64,000 bases of DNA, taken from a bacterium (GTDB taxonomy: Bacteria > Verrucomicrobiota > Verrucomicrobiia > Limisphaerales > J093). The notes beneath the pieces are model-generated. The model saw nothing but the letters and a program-made list of their open reading frames with translations. It was not told the origin of the DNA and did no database searches. Where the stretch lies: positions 29,993 to 93,992 of the forward strand of contig JAJXZJ010000030.1 in assembly GCA_021780105.1 (NCBI GenBank), in the 5' to 3' direction. A program made the position numbers and the translations under genes. Below are positions 25,818-35,585 of the stretch, in pieces; the stretch's first letter is position 1, and the number at the start of each line of letters is the position of its first letter.

Positions 25818-27650
25818 TCATCGTGCCTTCACGTCGTCGAGCACCGCCAGCAGAGCGTAGTAATTGTCCACGAGCAGACCTTCGTAGCCGTGGCAACCAC
25901 CCTGCCAGTCACGCCAGTCACGCGACTTGCCGTTCGCCCCGAAGCCCTGGAATTTGCCCGTGGCGTAGCCGGCCAACATCGGCGCGAAAATCCGACGCGC
26001 ATCTTCAACCCGGCCGAGCTGGTAGAGCGCCCGGACGGTGTAATAGGTCCAACAGCCGGTCGCGCCGCCGTTTTCGTAGAACTGGAACCCGTCACTGCCG
26101 TCGTCGAGCCGGGGTTCGCCGGTCGCCTCCGGGGGGTTCTTTTCGTAAACGTAATCGCCTTTCTTGATCGGCACGAGGTTGCCCGGCAGGCCGAGGTCGA
26201 ACCGCGTGTAGCCCACCGCCTTCATCTTCGCCAGCAAATGGTCCATGACGGCGTTGGCGGTTTTGTCGTCGAGCAAGCCATAGGTGACGGCCACGCCCTG
26301 CACAAACGTAAACCAATAATCGTGAAGCTGTCCGTCGGCGCTTTTCCAGCCGGCCAGCACGCCGGTGGCCGGGTCAAGAAACGTTGGCGCGTAGGCGGCC
26401 CGGAGTTGGGCGGCCTTGGCAGTGAAGAACTCCGCGTCGTCAGCATGTTTCAGCCGCCGGGCAAGGTCGGCGAACATCCGACAGGCCCGGTAAGCCAGCG
26501 CGTTGGCGTAGGCGTCCTCGTGGCCGAAGTTGATCGTGTCCCACCAGTTCGACGGGCGCCTGGCGGTCAGCGGCCGGTCGCCAAAGTTGCCGGTGCCGGG
26601 ATACTCGATGAGGCCGTTGCCATCCTGGTCGGCGGCCATCATCGCGCGGGCCCAGGCGGCGAGCTGGTCGTAGTTGGCGCGCGCCCAGGTCCAGTCCGGC
26701 GCGCCGCTGGCGTAATCGCAGGCCGCGATCAGGAACGACGGCAGCGTGTCGAGCGAAGTCCATGGTGTTTTCCACGGAATCAGGTCGGCGTCCGACGGCG
26801 TGCAGGCGTAGCCGACCTGGCCGTAGCCTTTCGCCCCCGCGAGGTAGCGGTCGAGCGTCATCCGCACGAGATCGAGGCAGGTCAGGCCGTCGGCCAGCGG
26901 TGGCGCGTGCAACGCCACGTCGGCATACTCGAAGAGCGTGAACGAGCACGGGTCGCTGGAGGCATTGTTGGCAAGCATCTGCACGCGCGGGTTGACCTGG
27001 AAGATGTTCAGGTAGTCGCGGCGGAAGCCGTCGTAGTGCGCGTCCTTTTCGAGGCCCGGCAGCCTCGGGTAAAACGCCGCGACTTCGAGCCGGAACTCGA
27101 CATGCGGCTGCTGTGCCGTGGCCGGTGGAAACGCGACGCGCACAAACGGCGTGGGCACATACCGGCGTGCGTCGTAGTCGAGTTCCCCTTTGCCGGTGAT
27201 CCGCAGCGACCCCATGTCCGGGAGATGGAGCACGCACGGCAGGGCCATCCGCCGCTCGCCCGGCTTCATCAAACCCAGCAGGGTCGCGTGATTGGCTCGT
27301 TGATTGAACGTCAGCACGAACGGTGGCGCTGCGACGCCGGCCGCGTAGTCGGAACGCAGCGTCAGCGTTTTCTCGCGACACTCCACCCGCCAGACCGTTT
27401 TGCCGTTGAACTTATAGGTGAAGCGCCCTTCCAGTTGCAGCCCCGGCACCGCATTGGTTTCCGCCAGCACCGGGTTCTGACTCAACTTCCCCTGGCCGAG
27501 GGAGTCCACCGCGAACACACTGAACGCCGGCGCGCTGCGCGAGAAACCGACGGCGAGATGCCGGGATTGAAAGTCCGGCCTGGCGGCGTGAAGCACGGCC
27601 AGCGAAGTCAGCAACAGGGCTGCCACGGTGGGTGTTGTCATGGATTGCAT
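25818..27650 (-). CDS. Secreted (alpha/alpha)6-barrel glycosidase-like protein
   Basis: 610 residues with a short signal peptide (TVAALLLTSLAVLHAA). The N-terminal 200 residues are beta-rich. From about 225 on, the sequence has the helix-hairpin pattern and acidic motifs of six-hairpin glycosidases: TPWTSLDTLPSFLIAACDYA, MMAADQDGNGLIEYPGTG, WWDTINFGHEDAYANALAYR, DDGSDGFQFYENGGATGCWT and a C-terminal GCHGYEGLLVDNYYALLAVL. Asp and Glu residues in DQDGNGLIEYPG and NFGHEDAY are candidate catalytic residues. The family assignment (GH63/GH15-like) is uncertain. It lies 24 bases after the UroD-like gene on the same strand. Confidence 0.7.
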   Translation of the reverse strand: MQSMTTPTVAALLLTSLAVLHAARPDFQSRHLAVGFSRSAPAFSVFAVDSLGQGKLSQNPVLAETNAVPGLQLEGRFTYKFNGKTVWRVECREKTLTLRSDYAAGVAAPPFVLTFNQRANHATLLGLMKPGERRMALPCVLHLPDMGSLRITGKGELDYDARRYVPTPFVRVAFPPATAQQPHVEFRLEVAAFYPRLPGLEKDAHYDGFRRDYLNIFQVNPRVQMLANNASSDPCSFTLFEYADVALHAPPLADGLTCLDLVRMTLDRYLAGAKGYGQVGYACTPSDADLIPWKTPWTSLDTLPSFLIAACDYASGAPDWTWARANYDQLAAWARAMMAADQDGNGLIEYPGTGNFGDRPLTARRPSNWWDTINFGHEDAYANALAYRACRMFADLARRLKHADDAEFFTAKAAQLRAAYAPTFLDPATGVLAGWKSADGQLHDYWFTFVQGVAVTYGLLDDKTANAVMDHLLAKMKAVGYTRFDLGLPGNLVPIKKGDYVYEKNPPEATGEPRLDDGSDGFQFYENGGATGCWTYYTVRALYQLGRVEDARRIFAPMLAGYATGKFQGFGANGKSRDWRDWQGGCHGYEGLLVDNYYALLAVLDDVKAR

Positions 27651-27674
27651 AATGGTGATGAACGGATCGGCGCG

Positions 27675-28673
27675 TCACGGATGCGCGGCCTGCACGTATT
27701 CCTTCAGCAGACGCAGGTAAACCCGGTATTGTTCAAGCGCAACGCCCGGCGGGGTTTGGTGATCCACGCTCGGGATGAATCCGCCTTGTTTCATCAGCGG
27801 CGCCAGGCGTTCGAACTCGGCCCGCATGGCCTCTTCGCCGCGCGTCATGGTCATCTTGTCGAAATGTCCCGCCATGAGCAGGCGCGGATACCGTTTGCGC
27901 AGCCGCAGACCGTCCACCCCCGCCTGTCGTTCCAGAGGCAGCACCCCGTTCACGCCCAACTCCGCCAGCCACGGCACCAGCATCGTCACGTCCCCGTCCG
28001 TGTCCACGAACGGAACAATGTTGTGCTCCAGCAACCGCGGGATGATCTGCCGGTAGCAGGGCGCGACGAACTCGTCGAAGGTCCGCCGGGAGATCATCGG
28101 CCCGTGGTTGTAGGACATGTCCTCGGCAATCGTCATGAACGTCGGCGGGCAAACCGGGAGGATTTTGTCGAGCAACTGAAGGTTGAACCGGAGCAGGTCG
28201 CGGTTGATCTCGTGCAACAGCTCGGGTTGGTCCCCAAAAGCGAACATCAATTTCTCGAAACCCATGAGGGTTCGGGGAAACCAGAAGAAGCCCTCGAGGG
28301 TGCACCACACCACCGCCTCGCCGGCGCGCTGACGGGCGACCCACGCCGCCATGCCCGCGATCGCGGCGTCGTGACACGGGAACAGCTTCGGCCGGATGCG
28401 CCGGTAATCGTCCATGTTGGCGACGATCCCCTCGACATGGTGCTGCGTCGCCTCGATGGTCGGGTCGGTGGTGCTGAACCAGAATTGCTGGTAGGGATCC
28501 AGGCCAAACCGCGTCGAGATGGCAAACACCTGGCTGAACTTGAGCTGCGGCGACAAGCCCTCGCGATGCCAGCGATGAATCGTTTCGTCCCACCACATCG
28601 CCCATTCCCAAGCCGGCAGACGGTCCACGGGTTGGAAATTCATGACCGCCCGGAACCGCTCGACATGGTTCAT
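27675..28673 (-). CDS. Uroporphyrinogen decarboxylase (URO-D) family protein
   Basis: 332 residues from the ATG at 28673 (MNHVERFRAVMNFQP is the typical URO-D-like start; an upstream in-frame ATG adds 18 unlikely residues). Family motifs: RLPAWEWAMWWDETIHRW, FEKLMFAFGDQPELLHEI, the core IAEDMSYNHGPMISRRTFDE, FVDTDGDVTMLVPWLAELGV and PLERQAGVDGLRLRKRYPR. Residues of the true HemE active site are not apparent, and members like this are usually corrinoid-dependent methyltransferases or of unknown role in sugar-degrading clusters. The neighbours (a glycosidase-like gene and DUF1080) support the latter. Confidence 0.8.
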   Translation of the reverse strand: MNHVERFRAVMNFQPVDRLPAWEWAMWWDETIHRWHREGLSPQLKFSQVFAISTRFGLDPYQQFWFSTTDPTIEATQHHVEGIVANMDDYRRIRPKLFPCHDAAIAGMAAWVARQRAGEAVVWCTLEGFFWFPRTLMGFEKLMFAFGDQPELLHEINRDLLRFNLQLLDKILPVCPPTFMTIAEDMSYNHGPMISRRTFDEFVAPCYRQIIPRLLEHNIVPFVDTDGDVTMLVPWLAELGVNGVLPLERQAGVDGLRLRKRYPRLLMAGHFDKMTMTRGEEAMRAEFERLAPLMKQGGFIPSVDHQTPPGVALEQYRVYLRLLKEYVQAAHP

Positions 28674-28831
28674 CGTCTTCACGTTAAGAGCAATAGATGC
28701 GGGCCAGAGGCGTTTGACAAAGACCACGACGGCGGACGTTGGTCGCCAACGCCCGCCGCCCCGCTTGATTCAGATTGGGCCGTCGCTCATTACGCCATTG
28801 TCGCGACGGCTGGCGGGACTTCAGCCTGGCC

Positions 28832-30202
28832 CTACTCCAGCGGCTTGATCTCGATGTCGCGGAAGCAGACCGGGTCGTTGTGGCCGGCGAAACCGAAGTG
28901 GCCTTTCGTCCGGTCCTTGCCCGGATGCGCGCTGTTGGCCATGAATTCCGTCACCTTGGACACGTCGCCGTCGAGGATCGGCACGCCGTTCAACTCGACC
29001 CGGATCTTCGAGCCTTTGACGGTGACTTCCTCGAAGTTCCACTGGCCGATGGGCCGCTGGTAGCCGCGCTGGGCGGCAATCATGCCATAGACCGAGCCGT
29101 GCGCCTGGCGCGGGTCAATCTTGTCGCCGGTGGCCTGCTCGTAGTTGTCGTCGAGCACCTGGAGTTCGCACATGCCCACGTAGGCGGTGTCGCCCTGGCC
29201 GGGGTAGCGGATGGCCAGGCCGTTGTTGCCGCCGGGCGGCAGCTTGAACTCCAGCCGCGCCATGAAGTCGGAATATTCGGCCTTGGTGTAAATGGTGCCG
29301 CCCTTGGAAGGCTGGCAGCAGATGGCGCCGTTCTTCACTTCGTATTCGCTCACCGGTCCGGCCCAGCCGTCAAAATTGCGGCCGTTGAAGATGGATTGGA
29401 AGCCCTCGTTGCCGTGGCTTTCGAGGATGCGGTTGGCCTCGTCGCCGGGGATTTCGCGGATGAAGATGTTCCGCCAGCGGATTTCGCCGCCGTGGGTCTG
29501 AAGTTGGATGGGGCCAAACTTCGGAACGGCGGTTTTGCGGTCGTAGTAGTTCTCCATGATGGCGTGGTCCACGACGAGCTGGTCGTTCAGCCAGACGCTC
29601 ACGCGCGAACCGACCATGATGATGTGAAACTTGTTCCATTCGCCGAACGGCTTGTCCGCGAGCACCAGGGGATCCTTGCCGGGTGCGCCGGGGCTGTTGT
29701 TCCAAAGGCCGCCGGAGCCTTTCTCGGCGCCGTTGCTGAATTCGCGCTGGTTGGTGTGATCCCAGATTTGCACCTGCGGGCAGCCGCGGAGGTAAACGCC
29801 GGAGTCAGCCAGCGGGACGGTCTTGTATTCGACGAACAGCTCGAAGTCGCCGTAGTCCTTCTCGGTGGAGGCGTAGGCGCCGAAGCCGTCGTTCACCAGC
29901 TCGCCGTTTTCCACATACCAGTGCGGTTTGCCGGTCTTCGCGCTCACCTCGAACATCGAGTCGGTCCACTTCTTGATCTGCGCCGCGCGCTCGGCCGGCG
30001 GCATGGCGAGCAGCTTGCGATGGTCAAACGTGTCACCGCCGCGCCAGCCGGTCAGGTCCTTGCCATTGAACAAGGCGGTGAAGCCGGGTGGCGGATCGTC
30101 CAACGCCAGCGCCGCGCCGGCGAAGCACACGACCGCGGCGAGGCCCGCGAGTGACGACAACAGGGTTTGGGAAACACGACGAGGAAACATCATGGCTTGC
30201 AT
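28832..30202 (-). CDS. Secreted tandem DUF1080 (3-keto-disaccharide hydrolase-type) protein
   Basis: 456 residues with a signal peptide (about 10-34, ending ALALDD). Two DUF1080 concanavalin-like domains are in tandem. The first is about 38-255: GFTALFNGKDLTGWRGG, WYVENGELVNDG, GDFELFVEYKT, DSGVYLRGCPQVQIWD and FGPIQLQTHGGEIRWRNIFI. The second is about 270-456: FQSIFNGRNFDGWAGP, YEVKNGAICCQPSKGGTIYT, MARLEFKLPPGGNNGLAIR and GHFGFAGHNDPVCFRDIEIK. The family is linked to 3-keto-sugar breakdown. Most members have one domain; the duplication is less usual. Confidence 0.88.
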   Translation of the reverse strand: MQAMMFPRRVSQTLLSSLAGLAAVVCFAGAALALDDPPPGFTALFNGKDLTGWRGGDTFDHRKLLAMPPAERAAQIKKWTDSMFEVSAKTGKPHWYVENGELVNDGFGAYASTEKDYGDFELFVEYKTVPLADSGVYLRGCPQVQIWDHTNQREFSNGAEKGSGGLWNNSPGAPGKDPLVLADKPFGEWNKFHIIMVGSRVSVWLNDQLVVDHAIMENYYDRKTAVPKFGPIQLQTHGGEIRWRNIFIREIPGDEANRILESHGNEGFQSIFNGRNFDGWAGPVSEYEVKNGAICCQPSKGGTIYTKAEYSDFMARLEFKLPPGGNNGLAIRYPGQGDTAYVGMCELQVLDDNYEQATGDKIDPRQAHGSVYGMIAAQRGYQRPIGQWNFEEVTVKGSKIRVELNGVPILDGDVSKVTEFMANSAHPGKDRTKGHFGFAGHNDPVCFRDIEIKPLE

Positions 30203-30301
30203 AACGGGACCGCTTCATAACGCCTCGCGGGCGAAAGGTCAACCCGCGAGACGCGGCAGGTTTCATTTGCGGCACCACCGAAATCCGCCCAAAATCCGCG
30301 C

Positions 30302-31855
30302 ATGGGTCAGGCCAAGCTTCCCGACGACGTGTTCCTGGCGTTCGACGACGTTGCCCTGCGCGACGCCGACCGCCTCGTTTTCCGGCGCAGCCGCTGGACC
30401 TGGCGGCCGGGCGAACAATGGGCGATCCTCGGGCCGAACGGCGCCGGGCAATCGCTCCTCGCCCGCGCAATCGCCGGCGAGGTTCCCGTCGCGCACGGCG
30501 AGATTCGTTACAGCCTGGGCGACGCGGCGCCGGAGGCGGCCATCGTGCGGCTGGCGCCGGAGTCGCAGCGTGCGTTGATCACGGCCGAAAGTTCCTTTTA
30601 CCAGGCCCGCTGGCACAGCGGCGTGACCGAAGGCGAACGCACGGTGAAGCAGTTTCTGTCGCCGGCGAGCGTCGAGCAACGCAACCGCTTCGAGGTCGGC
30701 AACCGCCGGCGCGGCGACCGCGAGTTCGGCCAACGGCAACGCGACTGGATTCGCCGATTGGGCATCGAGGCTTTGCTGCCACGCAAACTCATTTTTCTGT
30801 CGAACGGCGAACAGCGGCGCGTGCTGCTCGTCCACGCCCTGCTCCGTTCGCCACGGGTGTTGATCCTCGAACATCCTTACGACGGCCTGGACGTGGCCAC
30901 GCGACGGCGGCTGCAGGCCGTCATCCACCGGCTGATGCACGGCGGCCGGCCGGTGGTGGTCGTCACAAGCCGGCCGGACGAGCTTCCGCCGCTGGCGACG
31001 CATCTGTTGCTGGTGGACCGGCAACGCATCGTGGCACAGGGCGCGAAGGCTGATTTGCTGCGTCATCCACTGGTCCAACGATTGGCCGCCAGCGGCGCCG
31101 ACGGTCGCGAATTGCCGCCGGAAGCAATCGAGCGAAAGCCGGCGCGAGGTTCGCCAAATGCGGCGCCGCTGGTGGAATTGAACGACGTCACCGTGCGCAC
31201 TGGCGGGCAGCCGATTCTCCGCGACGTGCGCTGGACGGTCCGCCGCGGCGAACGCTGGGTGTTGCTCGGGCCGAACGGCTCCGGCAAAACCACGCTGCTC
31301 AGCCTGATTCAAGGCGACCATCCACAGGCTTACGCGCTCGACCTGCGCCTCTTCGGCCGGCGGCCGCACGCCACGCACACCGTCTGGCGCACGCGCCAGC
31401 GCATCGGCTGGCTTTCGCCGGAGTTGCACCTGCACCATCCGGCGGCATGGAGCTGCCTGGCGGTCGTGTGCTCCGGTTTTTTCAACAGCGTCGGGCTGTT
31501 CCAATCTTGCACGCCGCGACAGCGCGCCACGGCCCGCCGCTGGTTGCGGGAATTTGGCCTCGATGATCGTGAAGAAAGCGCGTTCGGCGAACTCGCGCAC
31601 GGCGACCAGCGCCTGGTGCTGCTCGCCCGCGCCGCCGTGAAGCAGCCCGATTTGCTCGTGCTGGACGAAGCCTGCCAGGGACTCGACGCCGCGCACCGGG
31701 CCGCAATCCTGGACGCCGTGGACCGACTGATCGCACGAACCAACGCCAGCCTGATCTTCGTCACCCACCACACCGGTGAATGGCCGCGTTGCGTCACACA
31801 TCGGCTCCGGCTGCGCGCGGGCCGTGTCGTGGAAGTGAAACCGCTGGCCGGCTGA
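30302..31855 (+). CDS. modF: ModF-like ATP-binding protein with two ABC ATPase domains, the first degenerate
   Basis: 517 residues, collinear with E. coli ModF. The second domain (about 295-517) is intact: GPNGSGKTTLLSLIQGDHPQ (Walker A), AHGDQRLVLLARAA (signature region) and PDLLVLDEACQGLD (Walker B). The first (about 8-245) keeps the fold but has GPNGAGQS in Walker A (Gln50 in place of Lys) and LILEHPYDGLD in Walker B (Glu190-His191 in place of Asp-Glu). So it probably does not hydrolyse ATP. No membrane or molybdate-binding partner is adjacent. The role is not established; ModF is named for its link to molybdate loci. Confidence 0.85.
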   Translation: MGQAKLPDDVFLAFDDVALRDADRLVFRRSRWTWRPGEQWAILGPNGAGQSLLARAIAGEVPVAHGEIRYSLGDAAPEAAIVRLAPESQRALITAESSFYQARWHSGVTEGERTVKQFLSPASVEQRNRFEVGNRRRGDREFGQRQRDWIRRLGIEALLPRKLIFLSNGEQRRVLLVHALLRSPRVLILEHPYDGLDVATRRRLQAVIHRLMHGGRPVVVVTSRPDELPPLATHLLLVDRQRIVAQGAKADLLRHPLVQRLAASGADGRELPPEAIERKPARGSPNAAPLVELNDVTVRTGGQPILRDVRWTVRRGERWVLLGPNGSGKTTLLSLIQGDHPQAYALDLRLFGRRPHATHTVWRTRQRIGWLSPELHLHHPAAWSCLAVVCSGFFNSVGLFQSCTPRQRATARRWLREFGLDDREESAFGELAHGDQRLVLLARAAVKQPDLLVLDEACQGLDAAHRAAILDAVDRLIARTNASLIFVTHHTGEWPRCVTHRLRLRAGRVVEVKPLAG

Positions 31856-31863
31856 ACACCGGT

Positions 31864-33516
31864 TCACTTCGCCCCGACGCGATAAACCTTCAGCGGAAAC
31901 CGCCCCGCCTCGTCCGGTGACGCAAACAACGCGGGATCGAGATCGTGGCAGCCCGGCGCACGATCCAGTTCCGCCGCGACCGGTTGATCGCGACGGACGA
32001 CAATCAATTCCGCGCCGGAGGCGAGGTAACGCACCGCGGTGGCGCCGGGTTCGTCACCAAACCAAGGCTCGTTGATCAGGAACGCGAGGTAAAGGCCCGT
32101 CCGCCCGCCGAGGATCGTCGCCGAGCCGGCGACCGGACCACGAATGTTCGCGTGTTCCAGCCGCGTGGCGAGGTTGCGAGCGACGGCCGCCGCAGGGTTG
32201 GGCCAGCCCGGCAACGCCAGCGCGAAGCTCAACAACACGGGCGCGGCAAAGGAGACAAACGCACCGCCAACCAGCGCCAGCCGCACGGCCGCGGCGCGCG
32301 GCTGCCAACACGTGAACAGCCAGCCGCCGGCGCCGAACACGCACGCCAGCATCAGCGGATAGCCCGCATAGAAGTAACGCTGGTCTGTCGGCAACACGGA
32401 CACCGGCAGGTAGATTCCGGCCAGCAAAACCAGCGGCACGGCCGTCCAGCACCAGCGCTGGTCAGCCAGCACACGCCGGTGAAACCACAAGCCGGCCAGA
32501 GCGATCGCGACCGCCAGAGGACCGAGCCAGAGCAGGTCAAAACCGTCGAGCAGCCCCAGCACCGTGCTCGCGTTGGCGGCGATCAAGTTGAGTTGATGGT
32601 GGAAATATCTGGCGTTGGCGAACGGCGACCAGTCGCGATACGCCATGCGCGACGGATCTTCCCATGCTGTGATGCGTCCTGGCTCCGGACGGTGAAAGGT
32701 GATGGCAAAGGGGTGGTAACGTTCGACATCCGACGGCCCGACAACATCGTGCGCGATCCGACCGGAGGTGGAAAAGGTGAGGTGGCTGTATTTCAGCGAG
32801 ATGACGGTGATCCACGGCAATGCCACCAAGCCACACACCAGCCACGTCAGCACCAACCGGCGAGCAACGGCCCGGCGCTGCGTAGGTCGGGCCAACCACC
32901 AGAGTCCGGCGATGGCGAGACTCGTGATACCAGCCAGCGGCAATGCCACCGCTTTCGCCAGATAAGCCAGGCCCCAGAACAGTCCGGCCAACGCGGCCGT
33001 CCGTGGCGAGGCCAGCCAGCACGAGGAAACGATTTGCCCCAACGCGAGCAGCATCCAGGCAGCGACCAGGAGGTCCGGCGAAATGTATTCCGCCGACCAC
33101 CCCACGCTGGCGAGTGCTGCCAGCGCGGTGCCGGCCAGGACTGCGGAACGCGGCAGGTTGACTGTCTGAAAGAGCGTTTTTGCGCCGAAGGAAAACAGCA
33201 TCGCCGAGCCGGCCATGACGATCCTGCCCGTGGGGAGTGGCTCCACGCCGAGCGCCAGCAGCGGTGCGATCAGCCAGCTCAGCATGGGTCCCCAGTAGCC
33301 AGAAATCATAAGGCTGGACTGACCGTGCGCGTAGTAACCAGCGAGACGCAAATAGGCGATGGCGTCCGTGTTCAACGCGTGGCGGTTGGTCCAGGCAGCC
33401 CAGGCCAGCAGCACGGCTTGAATGGCAAAAATGGAAACGGTCGTCACGCCTGAACCGGCCCGCGCCGGAGCGCCAGTTTCGGGCGGACTAGGTTCATGTT
33501 GGCGGCGCGCGCGCAC
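31864..33516 (-). CDS. Polytopic membrane glycosyltransferase-like protein (GT39/ArnT type)
   Basis: 550 residues from a GTG start. About ten to twelve membrane helices. The first extracytoplasmic loop carries HALNTDAIAYLRLAGYYAHG, an acidic loop like the Asp-containing catalytic loop of lipid-phosphosugar-dependent PMT/ArnT enzymes. Next come LMISGYWGPMLSWLIAP, EYISPDLLVAAWMLLALG and GLFWGLAYLAKAVALPLAGI, all characteristic of that superfamily. The C-terminal 100 residues form a soluble domain. It converges on the ModF-like gene. The acceptor substrate is unknown. Confidence 0.75.
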   Translation of the reverse strand: MRARRQHEPSPPETGAPARAGSGVTTVSIFAIQAVLLAWAAWTNRHALNTDAIAYLRLAGYYAHGQSSLMISGYWGPMLSWLIAPLLALGVEPLPTGRIVMAGSAMLFSFGAKTLFQTVNLPRSAVLAGTALAALASVGWSAEYISPDLLVAAWMLLALGQIVSSCWLASPRTAALAGLFWGLAYLAKAVALPLAGITSLAIAGLWWLARPTQRRAVARRLVLTWLVCGLVALPWITVISLKYSHLTFSTSGRIAHDVVGPSDVERYHPFAITFHRPEPGRITAWEDPSRMAYRDWSPFANARYFHHQLNLIAANASTVLGLLDGFDLLWLGPLAVAIALAGLWFHRRVLADQRWCWTAVPLVLLAGIYLPVSVLPTDQRYFYAGYPLMLACVFGAGGWLFTCWQPRAAAVRLALVGGAFVSFAAPVLLSFALALPGWPNPAAAVARNLATRLEHANIRGPVAGSATILGGRTGLYLAFLINEPWFGDEPGATAVRYLASGAELIVVRRDQPVAAELDRAPGCHDLDPALFASPDEAGRFPLKVYRVGAK

Positions 33517-33619
33517 GGCGCGGGCAGACTACCGGCGACGGTGCGGCAAGGCGATGGCAAGTTTGGTCGCATTTGACGATTGACGCGCGTCAACCGGCCG
33601 GCAAATCCTCGCCGCCGTC

Positions 33620-35185
33620 ATGGCAAAGATTCAACGCGCCCTCCTTTCGGTGTTCGACAAGACCGGCCTCGTCCCCTTCGCCCAGACGCTCGCGGCCGCG
33701 GGCGTCGAGCTGATTTCCACCGGCGGCACCGCGCGCGCCCTGCGCCAAGCCGGCTTGCCCGTGCAGGAATTGAGCGATTTCACAGGGTTTCCCGAGATGT
33801 TGGACGGGCGTGTAAAAACCCTGCATCCGAAGGTTCACGGCGGACTGCTGTTCATCCGCGGCGACGCCGGGCACGAAGCCGCGGTGGCGGCCCACGGCAT
33901 CCGGCCGATTGATCTGGTGGTGGTGAATCTCTATCCGTTCGAACAAACGGTCGCCAGGCCGGGCGTCGCGCTCGCGGAAGTCATCGAGAACATTGACATC
34001 GGCGGACCGGCGATGCTGCGCAGCGCGGCGAAGAACCATGCCTTCGTCACGGTCGTCACCGACCCGGCGGACTACGCTGAAGTGCAGGCGGCTATTCAGA
34101 CCAACGGCGAGACGACGTTGTCATTGCGCCGACGGCTGGCAGCGAACGTTTATGCCCGGACGGCGGCCTACGACGCTGCGATCGCCAGCCACCTGCCGCG
34201 TTTCTTCGCGGCGGCGGAGGGCAACACCGCAGCGACGGAACCACCGGCGGCATTGAGCGTGCAGGCCCCGCTCGTGCAGGCGTTGCGTTACGGCGAGAAT
34301 CCGCACCAACGCGCGGCGCTTTACGGGCGGTTTAACGAGTTTTTCCGCCAGCTTCATGGGAAGGAACTTTCCTACAACAACATTCTGGATCTGACGGCCG
34401 CCGCGAACCTGATCGGCGAGTTCGCCGGCGAGGCCCCGACACTCGCGATCCTGAAGCACATGAATCCGTGCGGCGTCGGCCAGGGCGCGAACCTGCGCGA
34501 GGCGTGGGACAAGGCGTTTGCGACCGACCGGCAGGCGCCGTTCGGCGGGATCATTGCCGTGAACCAACCGCTTGACGGCGGGTGCGCCGCGGCCATCGCC
34601 GAGATTTTCAGCGAGGTCATTGTGGCACCAGCGTTCACAGCCGAAGCCCTGGCGGTGCTGCAAAAGAAGAAGAACCTCCGGTTGTTGCAGGTCCTCAGAA
34701 GCCCGGCGGACGCGGCGGGCTGGGATGTGCGCAGCGTCGGCGCGGATTCGTTCCTCTGGCAGGAGCGTGACGCGAAAGCGACGACGGCGGCGGAAATGAA
34801 GGTGGTTACGCGACGCACGCCGGGCGAGGACGAGATGAAGGCGATGCGATTCGGCTGGCGGATCGTCAAGCATGTGAAATCGAACGCGATCGTGTATGTC
34901 GGCGCGGACCACACGCTGGGTATCGGCGCGGGCCAGATGAGCCGCGTGGACGCCAGCCGGATCGCGGTGTGGAAGGCACAGGAAGCCGGGTTGTCGTTGA
35001 AGGGAAGCGTGGTGTGCAGCGACGCGTTCTTCCCATTTGCAGATGGTTTGATCGCCGCCGCCGAGGCCGGCGCGACGGCGGCCATCCAGCCTGGCGGTTC
35101 CGTGCGCGACGCGGAGGTGGTCGCGGCGGCGGATGCGCGCGGCGTGGCGATGGTGTTCACCGGCACGCGGCACTTCCGGCACTGA
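33620..35185 (+). CDS. purH: Bifunctional AICAR transformylase / IMP cyclohydrolase
   Basis: 521 residues, full length. The N-terminal MGS-like IMP cyclohydrolase domain (about 1-190) has [51 protein letters not shown] and [15 protein letters not shown]. The AICAR transformylase part has [71 protein letters not shown] and the C-terminal [17 protein letters not shown]. It catalyses the last two steps of purine synthesis. It is transcribed alone and converges on the exopolysaccharide operon. Confidence 0.97.
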   Translation: MAKIQRALLSVFDKTGLVPFAQTLAAAGVELISTGGTARALRQAGLPVQELSDFTGFPEMLDGRVKTLHPKVHGGLLFIRGDAGHEAAVAAHGIRPIDLVVVNLYPFEQTVARPGVALAEVIENIDIGGPAMLRSAAKNHAFVTVVTDPADYAEVQAAIQTNGETTLSLRRRLAANVYARTAAYDAAIASHLPRFFAAAEGNTAATEPPAALSVQAPLVQALRYGENPHQRAALYGRFNEFFRQLHGKELSYNNILDLTAAANLIGEFAGEAPTLAILKHMNPCGVGQGANLREAWDKAFATDRQAPFGGIIAVNQPLDGGCAAAIAEIFSEVIVAPAFTAEALAVLQKKKNLRLLQVLRSPADAAGWDVRSVGADSFLWQERDAKATTAAEMKVVTRRTPGEDEMKAMRFGWRIVKHVKSNAIVYVGADHTLGIGAGQMSRVDASRIAVWKAQEAGLSLKGSVVCSDAFFPFADGLIAAAEAGATAAIQPGGSVRDAEVVAAADARGVAMVFTGTRHFRH

Positions 35186-35195
35186 CGCAGCCGCC

Positions 35196-35585
35196 TCAGT
35201 GGGTAAGCCAGTAAACCAGACTGAACTGGACGACCACCAGAGCCGCCAGGGCAATCCAGGTCGAAGTCTCGCGTAACGCCAGCCCGGTTTGCACGGCCGG
35301 GCTTAACCAGAACTGCAGGCGGACTTCACCCAGTTCGATGAGATCGCCATTCCGTAACGCCGTTTCCTCGACCTTCTGACCGTTCACGAGCGTGAGCGCC
35401 GCCGCGTGCGAGCGCAGCAGTAAGCCGCGCCCGGCATCCCTGGTCACTTCGCAATGCTCCTCCCAGACCCCGCCCCCCTCAATCCGCAGGTCGGCCCTGG
35501 CAGCGCGTCCCACCCGAAAAGGAAAATGGCAGGCCACAATCTCCGCGCCTGCCATGCTGCCCGAAAGAATGCGGAACAGAACCAT
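35196..35585 (-). CDS. Tail-anchored FHA-domain protein
   Basis: 129 residues. The ATG at 35585 overlaps the stop of the Wza-like gene (TGATG), so the two are coupled. An FHA-like beta domain occupies about 15-95, with FRVGRAARADLRIEGGG, VWEEHCEVT, LLLRSHAAALTLVNGQKV and LRNGDLIELGEVRLQFWL. A membrane helix follows at about 108-127 and the protein ends right after it. The phosphothreonine-binding Ser of FHA domains (S-x-x-H) is replaced (W-E-E-H). It is the last gene of the polysaccharide operon and probably sits on the inner membrane facing the cytoplasm. Confidence 0.8.
   Translation of the reverse strand: MVLFRILSGSMAGAEIVACHFPFRVGRAARADLRIEGGGVWEEHCEVTRDAGRGLLLRSHAAALTLVNGQKVEETALRNGDLIELGEVRLQFWLSPAVQTGLALRETSTWIALAALVVVQFSLVYWLTH

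Noticed and set aside
25764..29063. Open frame of 1099 codons on the plus strand
   Set aside because: Antisense to the glycosidase-like and UroD-like genes, whose protein motifs are clear. Treated as a shadow.
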